NCBI RefSeq assembly: GCF_000282375.1 | Contig: NZ_AKJK01000040.1 | Coordinates: forward strand, 186,001 to 250,000 | DNA from: Pseudomonas sp. GM50 | GTDB lineage: Bacteria > Pseudomonadota > Gammaproteobacteria > Pseudomonadales > Pseudomonadaceae | Reading direction: 5' to 3' | Length of the DNA stretch: 64,000 nt | In this document: one piece after another, positions 19,088-28,049 of the stretch | Numbering within the stretch: position 1 is the first letter of the stretch | Layout: the number at the start of each line of letters is the position of its first letter | Notes under the pieces: generated by a model | Seen by the model: the letters and a program-made list of their open reading frames with translations, nothing else | The model's database searches: none | What the model was told of the DNA's origin: nothing | Position numbers and translations under genes: made by a program

Positions 19088-19552
19088 ATGTTATTAAAAA
19101 ACAAGAGTTTTGCAGCTGTCATGTCCTGCGTGCTGATGCTTGCAGCCGCCCCATTATTACCCGCTGATCTGTCCATCATGAGTTCCGCCTACGCGAAGGA
19201 TGGTGGCGGTGGCGGTGGTAACGGCGGTGGCAATGGCGGCGGTAACGGCGGTGGTCATGGAGGCAGCGGTAATTCCGGCCATTCTGGCGGCGTCAGCAGC
19301 AATGGCCACGGCGCAGGTTTGAGCAGTGATCACGCAGGCAGAGCGGTTCGGGACCATGGCCTCAGTGGCAACCACTATGGTAGCGATCGTAACGGTGATC
19401 GCGGCCGTGGTTCAGTCACTTCGGGCATTGCCCATTCCAGGGATACGCGAGGGGTGGCGAAGGCCTCTGCCATTTCGGCCTCCAGGCCTGGCGATCACAA
19501 CACGAAAGGGTTGAGTAACGCTCGCACTTCGATTTCAAAAAGAACGCATTGA
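19088..19552 (+). CDS. Gly/Asn/His-rich secreted protein, unknown function
   Basis: 154 residues. The N-terminus is a signal peptide (LLKNKSFAAVMSCVLMLAAAP) followed at residues about 38-60 by a run of Gly-Gly-Asn repeats, then Gly/Ser/His-rich sequence without recognisable fold. Start ATG 19088 was chosen because the signal peptide begins there; the frame is open 57 bases further upstream. Lies just downstream of the CigR-like gene on the same strand, also encoding a small low-complexity exported protein, but with its own terminator and a 178-base gap. Confidence 0.65.
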   Translation: MLLKNKSFAAVMSCVLMLAAAPLLPADLSIMSSAYAKDGGGGGGNGGGNGGGNGGGHGGSGNSGHSGGVSSNGHGAGLSSDHAGRAVRDHGLSGNHYGSDRNGDRGRGSVTSGIAHSRDTRGVAKASAISASRPGDHNTKGLSNARTSISKRTH

Positions 19553-19566
19553 GTCAAAGACTCTCA

Positions 19567-19598
19567 AGCCGGGTATCCATCAGGAACCCGGTTTTTTT
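19567..19598 (+). terminator. Terminator of the Gly-rich gene
   Basis: Stem CCGGGT/ACCCGG with an 11-base loop and seven Ts. Confidence 0.85.
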
Positions 19599-19764
19599 GT
19601 GCCTGCTATTTACCAGTTGAGTCTGACGTTGAAACCCCCGGCATATTGGTCGCCCTGGCGGTGGTGATGTGCGGGTAATCAGCGGAGCCAGGTACGTGGG
19701 CAAATCCCCTCCGATGAACTACTACTGTAGGGCTGTTTCAACTTCGTCTGTAGGGAGTATGTCG

Positions 19765-20220
19765 ATGCTGGCTCACTGGTTTCTGGCGGCGATTCACCTC
19801 TTGGCCTTTGCGCTGGGCTTCTGGGCGGTACTGACCCGCGGCACGGCTTTACGTCGTCTGATTGCCGGGGTGGGGGAGGCGCGCAGCGTTTTGGTTGCGG
19901 ATAATCTGTGGGGGATCTCTGCAGTCATTCTCTTGGTCACGGGTGGGATGCGAGCCTTTGGCGGGTATGAAAAAGGCACTGATTACTATCTTCACCAACC
20001 GCTGTTTCATCTCAAGATGACGCTCTTCGTCCTTATCCTGTTGCTTGAAATTGCGCCGATGGTGGCGCTGATCAAATGGCGGATTGCGCTGGGGCGTGGG
20101 GCGGCGATCAATACCGGGCGCGCAACACTGTTTGCCCGTATCAGTCATATCGAAGCGCTGCTGCTGATGCTGATGGTCGTGGCCGCCACGGGCATGGCGC
20201 GTGGGGTAACGTTTGGTTAG
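19765..20220 (+). CDS. DUF2214-like inner-membrane protein
   Basis: 151 residues with four hydrophobic segments (about 5-23, 46-66, 84-104, 126-146). It contains DNLWGISAVILLVTGGMRAF and a cytoplasmic loop with GYEKGTDYYLHQPLFHLKMTLF, resembling the uncharacterised DUF2214 family. Start ATG 19765 is preferred because TAGGGAG lies seven bases upstream; ATG 19759 is too close to it. No functional clue from neighbours. Confidence 0.75.
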   Translation: MLAHWFLAAIHLLAFALGFWAVLTRGTALRRLIAGVGEARSVLVADNLWGISAVILLVTGGMRAFGGYEKGTDYYLHQPLFHLKMTLFVLILLLEIAPMVALIKWRIALGRGAAINTGRATLFARISHIEALLLMLMVVAATGMARGVTFG

Positions 20221-20413
20221 CCAGGAAGGAGGAAGCTCTTTCTCGCAGTAAATCCGAAACGTCTGACAGTCATGGCATGAGCGGGGGCGGTAGTATCGGC
20301 TCCACGTTGCGACGGTATCGCAAAGAGGCTGGGCAGAGGGGCGATGCGGTGCTTGAATCTTTAGCCAGCCGTTATTCGAGGCAGAATGGGCTGGCTACTG
20401 ACCACAGCAGGAT

Positions 20414-20608
20414 TCAGGGGGTTTGCGGTTTGTCTGGGGCGGTCAGGCCGGCCTGAATGCGTTGATAGATTTCTTCGCGATGCACCGCAACGTCTTTCGG
20501 GGCGTTGATGCCGATCCGGACTTGCTGGCCGCTAACGCCCAGAATGGTGATCGTAATGTTGTCACCGATGTTTATGCTTTCACCGACTTTGCGGGTGAGT
20601 ATCAGCAT
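20414..20608 (-). CDS. csrA: RsmA/CsrA carbon-storage regulator
   Basis: Post-transcriptional regulator that binds GGA motifs in mRNA leaders; Gac/Rsm output in Pseudomonas. 64 residues. The start [30 protein letters not shown] and the RNA-contacting [10 protein letters not shown] are all present. RBS AAGGAG is seven bases before the ATG; an upstream in-frame ATG is not needed. Pseudomonas usually carries several csrA paralogues, and which of RsmA/E/I this is cannot be settled here. Confidence 0.95.
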   Translation of the reverse strand: MLILTRKVGESINIGDNITITILGVSGQQVRIGINAPKDVAVHREEIYQRIQAGLTAPDKPQTP

Positions 20609-20857
20609 GGTTTTCTCCTTGATTGCTTTGTAGGGCACCTGATTCGGACAGTGCAGAGGTCGGTATAGGTATAGATTAGTGCGAAGTCTCGCAGTTTGGG
20701 TGCCTCTTTCTGACGCGCAGATGCTGCATTAATTCCCAAGGCGTAACTATACAGAGGCCGCAACCATCATTCTCGTTGTTTTGCGCCCATTTTGCGGCGC
20801 TCGAGCAGGATCCATGAGTGTTAAAATCGCCGCTTTCAGCATTCAGAGGGAAGCGTT

Positions 20858-21223
20858 GTGCGCAAAATGGCCTTGGTAATCGCAGTATTGACGTTGGCCG
20901 GGTGCGATGAGGGTAAGGGGGTTGGCGCGCAAAAGCCGCAACCGACAGTCGCTTCCGCACCCGCGGCGACAACCGGTCCGCAATGGGACGTCGAGGTGCG
21001 TGGCGAAACCCCCCAGGCGGTCAGCGACCTGAGCGGCTGGTTGATTGAGCATAGCTTCGTTTCCAGCGTCATCAGGGAGAATGGAAAGGTTCGTATTCTG
21101 GTCGGACCGTTCAATTCGAAAGCCGAGGCAGAAGCCAAGCAAGCTGAAGTGACGGCAGCGCTCACCCGGGCGAAAAAAAGGAACATCGAGTCGTTGGTCG
21201 TTGAACACCCGACAGCCCAATAA
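20858..21223 (+). CDS. SPOR-domain lipoprotein
   Basis: 121 residues beginning with GTG behind an AGAGGGA RBS; ATG 20867 is an alternative. The N-terminus is a lipoprotein signal with lipobox LTLAGC (Cys near residue 16). A C-terminal SPOR-like domain follows from about residue 43 (WDVEVRGETPQAVSDLSGWL to VEHPTAQ), suggesting binding to peptidoglycan at division sites. Its terminator is shared with the convergent nuclease gene. Confidence 0.78.
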   Translation: MRKMALVIAVLTLAGCDEGKGVGAQKPQPTVASAPAATTGPQWDVEVRGETPQAVSDLSGWLIEHSFVSSVIRENGKVRILVGPFNSKAEAEAKQAEVTAALTRAKKRNIESLVVEHPTAQ

Positions 21224-21248
21224 CCAAAAGCGCCGATTAGAAACGAAC

Positions 21249-21279
21249 AAAGGCCTGGGGTGTAATGCCCCAGGCCTTT
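21249..21279. terminator. Bidirectional terminator
   Basis: Perfect stem AAAGGCCTGGGG/CCCCAGGCCTTT around a 7-base loop, with T-rich or A-rich flanks, between two convergent genes. Confidence 0.9.
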
Positions 21280-21296
21280 GTGTTTTCAGCGGCCGG

Positions 21297-21986
21297 TCAG
21301 CCGCAGGTTTTCATGTCTACCGGGCCGACAAACTCGTTGCCGCGCCCCATCACGCACGCCACGCTCTGGTTGCGCTGACGTTCCCAGGCCTGTACCGGAT
21401 AGGTCTTGTTCCAGGCTTCATACAGTTGCCGATCCTGTTTTGACAGGCGCAAGCCGTACTGCTTGCTCATGTAGAAGTAAGTCCGGGCGATCATGCCGCG
21501 AATGGAAGGGCGGGGCATGACCTTCTTCGCCTTGAAGTCGACCTGTGTCAGGCACGAACCGTATTGACCGGTTTGCACCGGCAACCAGCCGAAGCTGAAG
21601 TTGCTGCGATCGCCATTCACCTCGCCGATGCTTGGCACCAGATTGTGCAGATCGGCCTCGGCTTTCTGATAGGTCGGGTCGTACCGCGTGCAGTTCTTGC
21701 GACCACCTTGTTGCCAGCATTCGCGCTGATGGCCGATCTGCCAGGCCGGGACAATGTGTTCCCACTCGATGCGCGAGGCGCGTTTGGCGTTTTTGCGCGG
21801 CACATAGCCGCAGGCGGCCAGGTCCACGCGGTTGCCGGTGTATTTGCAGCCGCAATAAAACTCGGTGGATTGCGGGGCGTACAACTTCCACGCGACTTTC
21901 TTGGCTTCGTTGAAGGTGCGTGGGGCGCCAGCCTGGGCGCCGAGGGTGATGAACAGAAGTAGTAAAGCAAACCAGCGGACACTCAT
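21297..21986 (-). CDS. endA: Endonuclease I family nuclease (EndA-like)
   Basis: Exported DNA endonuclease of the His-Me finger fold. 229 residues with an N-terminal signal peptide (MSVRWFALLLLFITLGAQA). The catalytic His lies in EWEHIVPAW and the metal-binding Asn in DLHNLVPSIGEVNGDRSN; several Cys suggest disulphides in the periplasm. A longer upstream reading is open but would overlap the preceding gene. It follows the DUF1654 gene by four bases and so should share its LexA-box promoter. Confidence 0.92.
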   Translation of the reverse strand: MSVRWFALLLLFITLGAQAGAPRTFNEAKKVAWKLYAPQSTEFYCGCKYTGNRVDLAACGYVPRKNAKRASRIEWEHIVPAWQIGHQRECWQQGGRKNCTRYDPTYQKAEADLHNLVPSIGEVNGDRSNFSFGWLPVQTGQYGSCLTQVDFKAKKVMPRPSIRGMIARTYFYMSKQYGLRLSKQDRQLYEAWNKTYPVQAWERQRNQSVACVMGRGNEFVGPVDMKTCG

Positions 21987-21990
21987 TGAC

Positions 21991-22230
21991 TCAATCTTCC
22001 TTCGGCACAACCCAGAAAATCTGCACACCGCCATCGTCGCGATGGGCGAGGGTGACGTTGTCGTTCTCGTCGATTTCTTCGAGCAAGCGCTCCCACTCAT
22101 CCATGGGTTCGTCCGGAAGACGGAAGATCAGCGCAGCTTTGGCTTTCTGGGCGGTGGGGGAATTGATGATTTTCTGAACGCGCATACCCAGGCGTTCATA
22201 GGCGTCAGGAGAGACAGAGGGAGTGGCCAC
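21991..22230 (-). CDS. DUF1654 protein upstream of endA
   Basis: Small protein of 79 residues belonging to DUF1654, a family found chiefly in Pseudomonas. Start GTG 22230 has AAGGA seven bases upstream; an upstream ATG would put 17 extra residues within the promoter region and over the LexA box. Conserved-looking features are YERLGMRVQKIINSP near the N-terminus and the C-terminal WERLLEEIDENDNVTL. No secretion signal, so it acts in the cytoplasm, unlike the exported nuclease encoded next. Its function is unknown to me. Confidence 0.85.
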   Translation of the reverse strand: MATPSVSPDAYERLGMRVQKIINSPTAQKAKAALIFRLPDEPMDEWERLLEEIDENDNVTLAHRDDGGVQIFWVVPKED

Positions 22231-22248
22231 GGAATAATCCTTATTAAG

Positions 22249-22264
22249 CTGTACGTGCATACAG
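22249..22264 (-). promoter_or_regulatory. LexA (SOS) box of DUF1654-endA
   Basis: CTGTACGTGCATACAG fits the CTG-N10-CAG SOS box with the alternating T/A pattern of strong sites. It lies 19 bases before the DUF1654 start, where a repressor would block the promoter. Confidence 0.8.
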
Positions 22265-22376
22265 TATTTAACTGTAAGCATTTTCGCAACTGCTTAAAAT
22301 TCAAGAAAATCCTCTGACAGTAGTTTTTTCCGTTTGGTGTAGGACGATGGGGATTTTTTTATCGGAAAAGGTCGTG

Positions 22377-22410
22377 AACCACTCACCAAGGCTGGCGAGT
22401 GGTGGCAGCG
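22377..22410 (-). terminator. Candidate terminator of the asparaginase gene
   Basis: Inverted repeat around ccactcgccagccttgg, partly wobble paired, with a weak T-tract on the minus strand. A second stem (GCCCGACC/GGTCGGGC) lies between it and the gene. Confidence 0.45.
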
Positions 22411-22443
22411 ATGCCCGACCAGAACAGGTCGGGCGAGGGCGAA

Positions 22444-23571
<1,128 letters not shown>

Positions 23572-23622
23572 TCATCTAGACACGGCCCCAAGCAAATCTG
23601 AACGCCGGGGGTGCAGGAGAAG

Positions 23623-23638
23623 AGCAGGATCTGTACCA
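23623..23638 (-). promoter_or_regulatory. Sigma-54 (-24/-12) promoter of ansB
   Basis: TGGTACAGATCCTGCT on the minus strand has the GG and GC elements ten bases apart and fits TGGYACR-N4-TTGCW except for one base. It would give a leader of about 80 bases before the asparaginase ATG. Confidence 0.75.
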
Positions 23639-23724
23639 GCCTGATATTCAACAATAAGATCTTTTAACCTTATGATTTTTATATAAATTATTGAAACGTC
23701 TGGAAAAGTGTTCGCACTTGGCTG

Positions 23725-23769
23725 TCCGGGTTTCCGAACATATGTAGCTTTTACGTTCGGCTCTCCGAC
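23725..23769 (-). promoter_or_regulatory. Two AauR-like inverted repeats upstream of ansB
   Basis: TTCGG-CTCT-CCGAC at 23756-23769 and TCCGG-GTTT-CCGAA at 23725-23738 each match TTCGG-N4-CCGAA at nine of ten fixed bases. They lie about 90-130 bases upstream of the sigma-54 promoter, a suitable distance for an enhancer-binding protein. The rest of the 336-base gap between the asparaginase and the next gene shows nothing else I can name. Confidence 0.6.
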
Positions 23770-23868
23770 CTTCATTGAGAAAGTCGCCTTGCAAAATCGG
23801 AAATCAGTGCTAAAGAAATCCCCGCACAGGTCGATGCTCCTCTAAAGGGATATTTTCCAGGAGTTCAT

Positions 23869-24324
23869 ATGTCGTTTACTGTCGGTTTTCCAAATGCAGG
23901 CGCAATCACTATCGCGGGCAAGTCCCCGGCGACCATCAATGCCTTGAGTGAAGCGACCTCCGACGCCTCGGCCCAAGCGCTGGGTGAAGAGGAGGGGAGC
24001 GACAACCAAGTAGTCAGAACCGGTGGTGCTGCGCAGACTCAGGGCGAAACCAAATCCGAAAAAAGCAGCAATCAAAGTATTGCGGTGCAGGTACTGCTCA
24101 AGCGCATGCAGGAACTGCAGCAGCAACTGCGCGAACAGCAGCAGCAACTGGCGGCCGCTCAGGCAGCGAATTATCCAACTCCGGAAGCCAAAGCCACCGC
24201 GGTCATGTCGATTCAGGGGCAAATCGCCGATACCAGCGGTGCGCTCGCGCAAGTGACAGGCAATCTGGTCAAAGAGCTGGCAAAGGGTTCCAGCAGTGGC
24301 AGTCTGGTCAGCACAACGGCGTGA
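23869..24324 (+). CDS. Coiled-coil protein of unknown function (FlxA-like)
   Basis: 151 residues behind a good RBS (CCAGGAG). The N-terminal third is low-complexity, Ser/Ala/Glu-rich; residues about 78-105 form a strongly Gln/Leu-rich coiled coil (LLKRMQELQQQLREQQQQL); a further helical stretch follows. The layout recalls FlxA-like proteins, but the match is by pattern only. No signal peptide or membrane helix. It precedes the ribose promoter and is probably transcribed separately. Confidence 0.65.
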   Translation: MSFTVGFPNAGAITIAGKSPATINALSEATSDASAQALGEEEGSDNQVVRTGGAAQTQGETKSEKSSNQSIAVQVLLKRMQELQQQLREQQQQLAAAQAANYPTPEAKATAVMSIQGQIADTSGALAQVTGNLVKELAKGSSSGSLVSTTA

Positions 24325-24357
24325 TGTAAAAGGGCCAACCGAGACACTAACGGGTCG

Positions 24358-24386
24358 TTGACAAATCTCGACAGGGTTCGCATAGT
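24358..24386 (+). promoter_or_regulatory. Sigma-70 promoter of the rbs operon
   Basis: A perfect -35 TTGACA at 24358-24363 and a -10 CATAGT at 24381-24386 with 17-base spacing; transcription should start near 24393. Confidence 0.75.
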
Positions 24387-24394
24387 TCGGTCTA

Positions 24395-24408
24395 CGCAAA
24401 CGTTTGCG
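24395..24408 (+). promoter_or_regulatory. RbsR operator
   Basis: Perfect 14-bp palindrome CGCAAACGTTTGCG, the LacI-family operator form with a central CG, over the predicted transcription start. A weaker GCAA..TTGC match lies at 24462-24476. Confidence 0.8.
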
Positions 24409-24505
24409 CGGTCGCCTTCGATGAGCTTGACCCAGTGAGGCTCAGGGTCCAGGCGTACTCCAGCGCAAGCGTTGCTCAGAATAATCATAAGATCGGAGTG
24501 AACCC

Positions 24506-25462
24506 ATGAAGCTGCCATTCGCTGGACGTCTTCTCGCTGTCGCAATGCTGGCTGCCGCATCCGCCGCTTTGCCTGTTTCTTCGGCTTTCGCCGAAACCCC
24601 GGAAAAACCCAAAGTCGCACTGGTCATGAAATCGCTGGCCAACGAATTCTTCCTGACCATGGAAGACGGCGCCAAGTCCTACCAGAAAGACCACTCCGGC
24701 GACTTCGAACTGATCTCCAACGGCATCAAGGACGAAACGGACACGGCCGGCCAGACGCGTATCGTCGAGCAAATGATTTTGTCCAAAGTCAACGCATTGG
24801 TCATCGCCCCGGCAGACTCCAAGGCCATGGTCCCGGTCATCAAGAAAGCAGTCGATGCCGGCATCACCGTAATCAACATCGATAACCAGCTGGACCCGGC
24901 CGTGGTCAAAAGCAAAAACATTACCGTTCCGTTCGTAGGCCCGGACAACCGCAAAGGCGCGCGACTGGTGGGTGAGTACCTGGCCAAACAGCTGAAGGCT
25001 GGTGACGAAGTCGGCATCATCGAAGGCGTTTCCACCACCACCAACGCCCAGCAGCGTACGGCGGGCTTCAAGGATGCGATGGAGGCGGCGCAGATCAAAG
25101 TCGTGTCCCTGCAGTCCGGCGATTGGGAAATCGACAAGGGCGGCAAGGTTGCCTCGTCGATGCTCAGCGAATACCCGAACATCAAGGCCCTGTTGGCCGG
25201 CAACGACAGCATGGCCGTCGGCGCAGTATCTGCCGTGCGCGCGGCGGGCAAGGCCGGCAAGGTGCAAGTGGTCGGTTACGACAACATCAACGCCATCAAG
25301 CCAATGCTCAAGGATGGCCGCGTCCTGGCCACCGCCGACCAGTTTGCTGCCCGGCAAGCGGTGTTCGGCATTGAGACTGCGCTGAAAATCATCAAGGGCG
25401 AGGCAGTCGATAGCGGCGTCAATGGCGTCATCGAAACTCCGGTAGAGCTGGTTACCAAGTAG
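24506..25462 (+). CDS. rbsB: Ribose ABC transporter substrate-binding protein
   Basis: Periplasmic sugar-binding protein of the LacI/RbsB fold. 318 residues, signal peptide ending near FA|ETPE (residue 29), then PKVALVMKSLANEFFLTMEDGAK. The two-lobed fold is seen in VIAPADSKAMVPVIKKA and LLAGNDSMAVGAV. RBS GGAG precedes the ATG. First gene of rbsBACRKD, directly downstream of the RbsR operator, so ribose is the expected ligand. Confidence 0.94.
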   Translation: MKLPFAGRLLAVAMLAAASAALPVSSAFAETPEKPKVALVMKSLANEFFLTMEDGAKSYQKDHSGDFELISNGIKDETDTAGQTRIVEQMILSKVNALVIAPADSKAMVPVIKKAVDAGITVINIDNQLDPAVVKSKNITVPFVGPDNRKGARLVGEYLAKQLKAGDEVGIIEGVSTTTNAQQRTAGFKDAMEAAQIKVVSLQSGDWEIDKGGKVASSMLSEYPNIKALLAGNDSMAVGAVSAVRAAGKAGKVQVVGYDNINAIKPMLKDGRVLATADQFAARQAVFGIETALKIIKGEAVDSGVNGVIETPVELVTK

Positions 25463-25518
25463 TCCTTCTGGCGACACAACGGTGCTCGCCTCTTGGGACG
25501 AGCACATGGAGAGTTTTT

Positions 25519-27072
25519 ATGTCCGTTTGCGCCCCGAACGCTGTGCTCTCGGTCAGCGGTATCGGTAAAACCTATGCCCAACCCGTCCTCACCGGTATCG
25601 ACCTGACGCTGATGCGCGGTGAAGTGCTGGCGCTGACCGGTGAGAATGGTGCCGGCAAAAGTACGCTGTCGAAAATCATTGGCGGACTGGTCACGCCAAC
25701 CACCGGCCAGATGCAATTCCAGGGGCAGGATTACCGTCCCGGCAGCCGGAGCCAGGCCGAAGAGCTGGGCATCCGCATGGTCATGCAAGAACTCAATCTG
25801 TTGCCGACGTTGTCGGTGGCGGAAAACCTGTTTCTCGACAACCTGCCCAGCCACGGTGGCTGGATCAGCCGCAAGCAACTGCGCAAGGCGGCGATCGAGG
25901 CCATGGCCCAGGTCGGCCTGGACGCCATCGATCCAGATACTTTGGTCGGCGAACTGGGTATCGGCCATCAGCAAATGGTGGAGATCGCCCGCAATCTGAT
26001 CGGCGATTGCCACGTGCTGATTCTCGACGAGCCGACAGCAATGCTCACGGCCCGTGAAGTCGAAATGCTGTTCGAGCAGATCACTCGCCTGCAGGCTCGT
26101 GGCGTGTCGATCATCTACATTTCCCACCGCCTCGAAGAACTGGCGAGAGTGGCCCAGCGCATCGCGGTATTGCGCGACGGAAACCTGGTCTGTGTCGAGC
26201 CGATGGCCAATTACAACGGCGAGCAGCTGGTCACCCTGATGGTCGGCCGTGAATTGGGCGAGCACATCGACATGGGGCCGCGCAAGATTGGCGCGCCGGC
26301 CTTGACGGTCAAAGGGCTGACCCGTTCCGACAAAGTCCGCGATGTGTCCTTCGAAGTGCGCGCCGGCGAAATTTTCGGAATTTCCGGTTTGATCGGGGCA
26401 GGGCGCACCGAGTTACTGCGCCTGATCTTCGGCGCCGATACAGCTGACAGCGGCACCGTCGCGCTGGGGGCGTCGGCTCAGGTGGTGAGTATTCGTTCGC
26501 CGGCCGACGCGGTCGGTCACGGTGTCGCCCTGATCACCGAAGACCGCAAGGGCGAAGGCCTGCTGCTGACGCAATCGATCAGCGCCAACATTGCCTTGGG
26601 CAATATGCCGGTGATTTCCAGCGGTGGTTTCGTCAATAACGGTGACGAGATGTCTCTGGCCCAGCGTCAGATCAACGCCATGCGCATTCGCAGCTCCAGC
26701 CCGACGCAATTGGTCTCGGAACTGTCCGGCGGCAATCAGCAGAAAGTCGTGATCGGCCGCTGGCTCGAGCGCGACTGCACGGTGATGTTGTTCGACGAGC
26801 CGACCCGTGGCATCGACGTCGGCGCCAAGTTCGATATCTACGCATTACTCGGTGAGTTGACCCGTCAGGGCAAAGCGCTGGTAGTGGTGTCCAGCGACCT
26901 GCGCGAACTGATGCTGATCTGCGATCGCATCGGTGTGCTGTCGGCAGGGCGTCTGATCGACACCTTCGAGCGTGACAGCTGGACCCAGGATGATTTGCTT
27001 GCCGCCGCTTTCGCCGGCTACCAAAAACGTGATGCGTTGCTCAACGAAGCAGCGCCTAGGGATCTTCCATGA
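25519..27072 (+). CDS. rbsA: Ribose ABC transporter ATP-binding protein
   Basis: Tandem ATPase of 517 residues. First domain: Walker A GENGAGKST near 41, modified signature LGIGHQQMVEIARN, Walker B VLILDEPTAML. Second domain: degenerate P-loop GLIGAGRTEL, signature LSGGNQQKVVIGRWL, Walker B VMLFDEPTRGIDVG. This two-domain layout is specific to the carbohydrate CUT2 class. The stop overlaps the rbsC start by four bases. Confidence 0.96.
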   Translation: MSVCAPNAVLSVSGIGKTYAQPVLTGIDLTLMRGEVLALTGENGAGKSTLSKIIGGLVTPTTGQMQFQGQDYRPGSRSQAEELGIRMVMQELNLLPTLSVAENLFLDNLPSHGGWISRKQLRKAAIEAMAQVGLDAIDPDTLVGELGIGHQQMVEIARNLIGDCHVLILDEPTAMLTAREVEMLFEQITRLQARGVSIIYISHRLEELARVAQRIAVLRDGNLVCVEPMANYNGEQLVTLMVGRELGEHIDMGPRKIGAPALTVKGLTRSDKVRDVSFEVRAGEIFGISGLIGAGRTELLRLIFGADTADSGTVALGASAQVVSIRSPADAVGHGVALITEDRKGEGLLLTQSISANIALGNMPVISSGGFVNNGDEMSLAQRQINAMRIRSSSPTQLVSELSGGNQQKVVIGRWLERDCTVMLFDEPTRGIDVGAKFDIYALLGELTRQGKALVVVSSDLRELMLICDRIGVLSAGRLIDTFERDSWTQDDLLAAAFAGYQKRDALLNEAAPRDLP

Positions 27073-28046
27073 ATACTGCATCTTTGGCCGGCAAACGTAG
27101 TGGCAATTTTTACGGCCTTGGCACATATCTGGGCCTGGCCGGTGCCTTGCTGGCGATGGTCGCGCTGTTCTCGGTCCTGAGCAGCCATTTCCTGTCTTAC
27201 GACACCTTCAGCACCCTGGCCAACCAGATTCCCGATTTGATGGTACTGGCGGTCGGCATGACCTTCGTATTGATCATCGGCGGTATCGACTTGTCGGTGG
27301 GGTCGGTACTGGCGCTCGCGGCCTCGGCGGTCAGTGTGGCGATTCTCGGTTGGGGCTGGAGCGTCTTGCCTGCGGCCTTGCTCGGCATGGCGGTGGCGGC
27401 ATTGGCCGGGACCATCACCGGCTCGATCACCGTGGCCTGGCGGATTCCGTCGTTCATTGTGTCCCTCGGCGTGCTGGAAATGGCGCGGGGCCTGGCGTAT
27501 CAAATGACCGGTTCGCGCACCGCCTACATCGGTGATGCCTTTGCCTGGCTGTCCAACCCTATCGCTTTCGGCATCTCCCCGTCATTCATCATTGCCTTGC
27601 TGATTATCTTCATCGCCCAGGCCGTGCTGACGCGTACGGTGTTCGGTCGTTACCTGATCGGCATCGGCACCAACGAAGAGGCGGTGCGTCTGGCGGGGAT
27701 CAATCCGAAGCCCTACAAGATCCTGGTCTTCAGTCTGATGGGGCTGCTGGCCGGTATCGCTGCGTTGTTTCAGATTTCTCGCCTGGAAGCGGCGGACCCG
27801 AATGCCGGCTCCGGTCTGGAGCTGCAGGTGATCGCCGCGGTCGTGATTGGCGGCACCAGCCTGATGGGCGGGCGCGGCTCGGTCATCAGCACGTTCTTCG
27901 GTGTGCTGATCATCTCCGTACTGGCGGCTGGTCTGGCGCAGATCGGCGCGACCGAACCCACCAAACGCATCATCACCGGTGCGGTGATCGTGGTGGCGGT
28001 GGTGCTTGATACTTATCGCAGTCAGCGCGCAAGCCGGCGGACCTGA
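27069..28046 (+). CDS. rbsC: Ribose ABC transporter permease
   Basis: CUT2 permease of 325 residues with about eight to ten hydrophobic segments. The family signature in the cytoplasmic loop is RLAGINPKPYKILVFSLMG, and the conserved IIGGIDLSVGSVLAL lies near residues 72-87. Coupled to rbsA by an ATGA overlap. Confidence 0.95.
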   Translation: MNTASLAGKRSGNFYGLGTYLGLAGALLAMVALFSVLSSHFLSYDTFSTLANQIPDLMVLAVGMTFVLIIGGIDLSVGSVLALAASAVSVAILGWGWSVLPAALLGMAVAALAGTITGSITVAWRIPSFIVSLGVLEMARGLAYQMTGSRTAYIGDAFAWLSNPIAFGISPSFIIALLIIFIAQAVLTRTVFGRYLIGIGTNEEAVRLAGINPKPYKILVFSLMGLLAGIAALFQISRLEAADPNAGSGLELQVIAAVVIGGTSLMGGRGSVISTFFGVLIISVLAAGLAQIGATEPTKRIITGAVIVVAVVLDTYRSQRASRRT

Positions 28047-28049
28047 GTC

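Noticed and set aside
23572..23775. 67-codon minus-strand frame upstream of ansB
   Set aside because: Covers the sigma-54 promoter and the inverted repeats; no RBS and no protein-like features.
24462..24476. Second RbsR operator
   Set aside because: GCAA..TTGC halves are present but with odd spacing; too weak next to the perfect site at 24395-24408.
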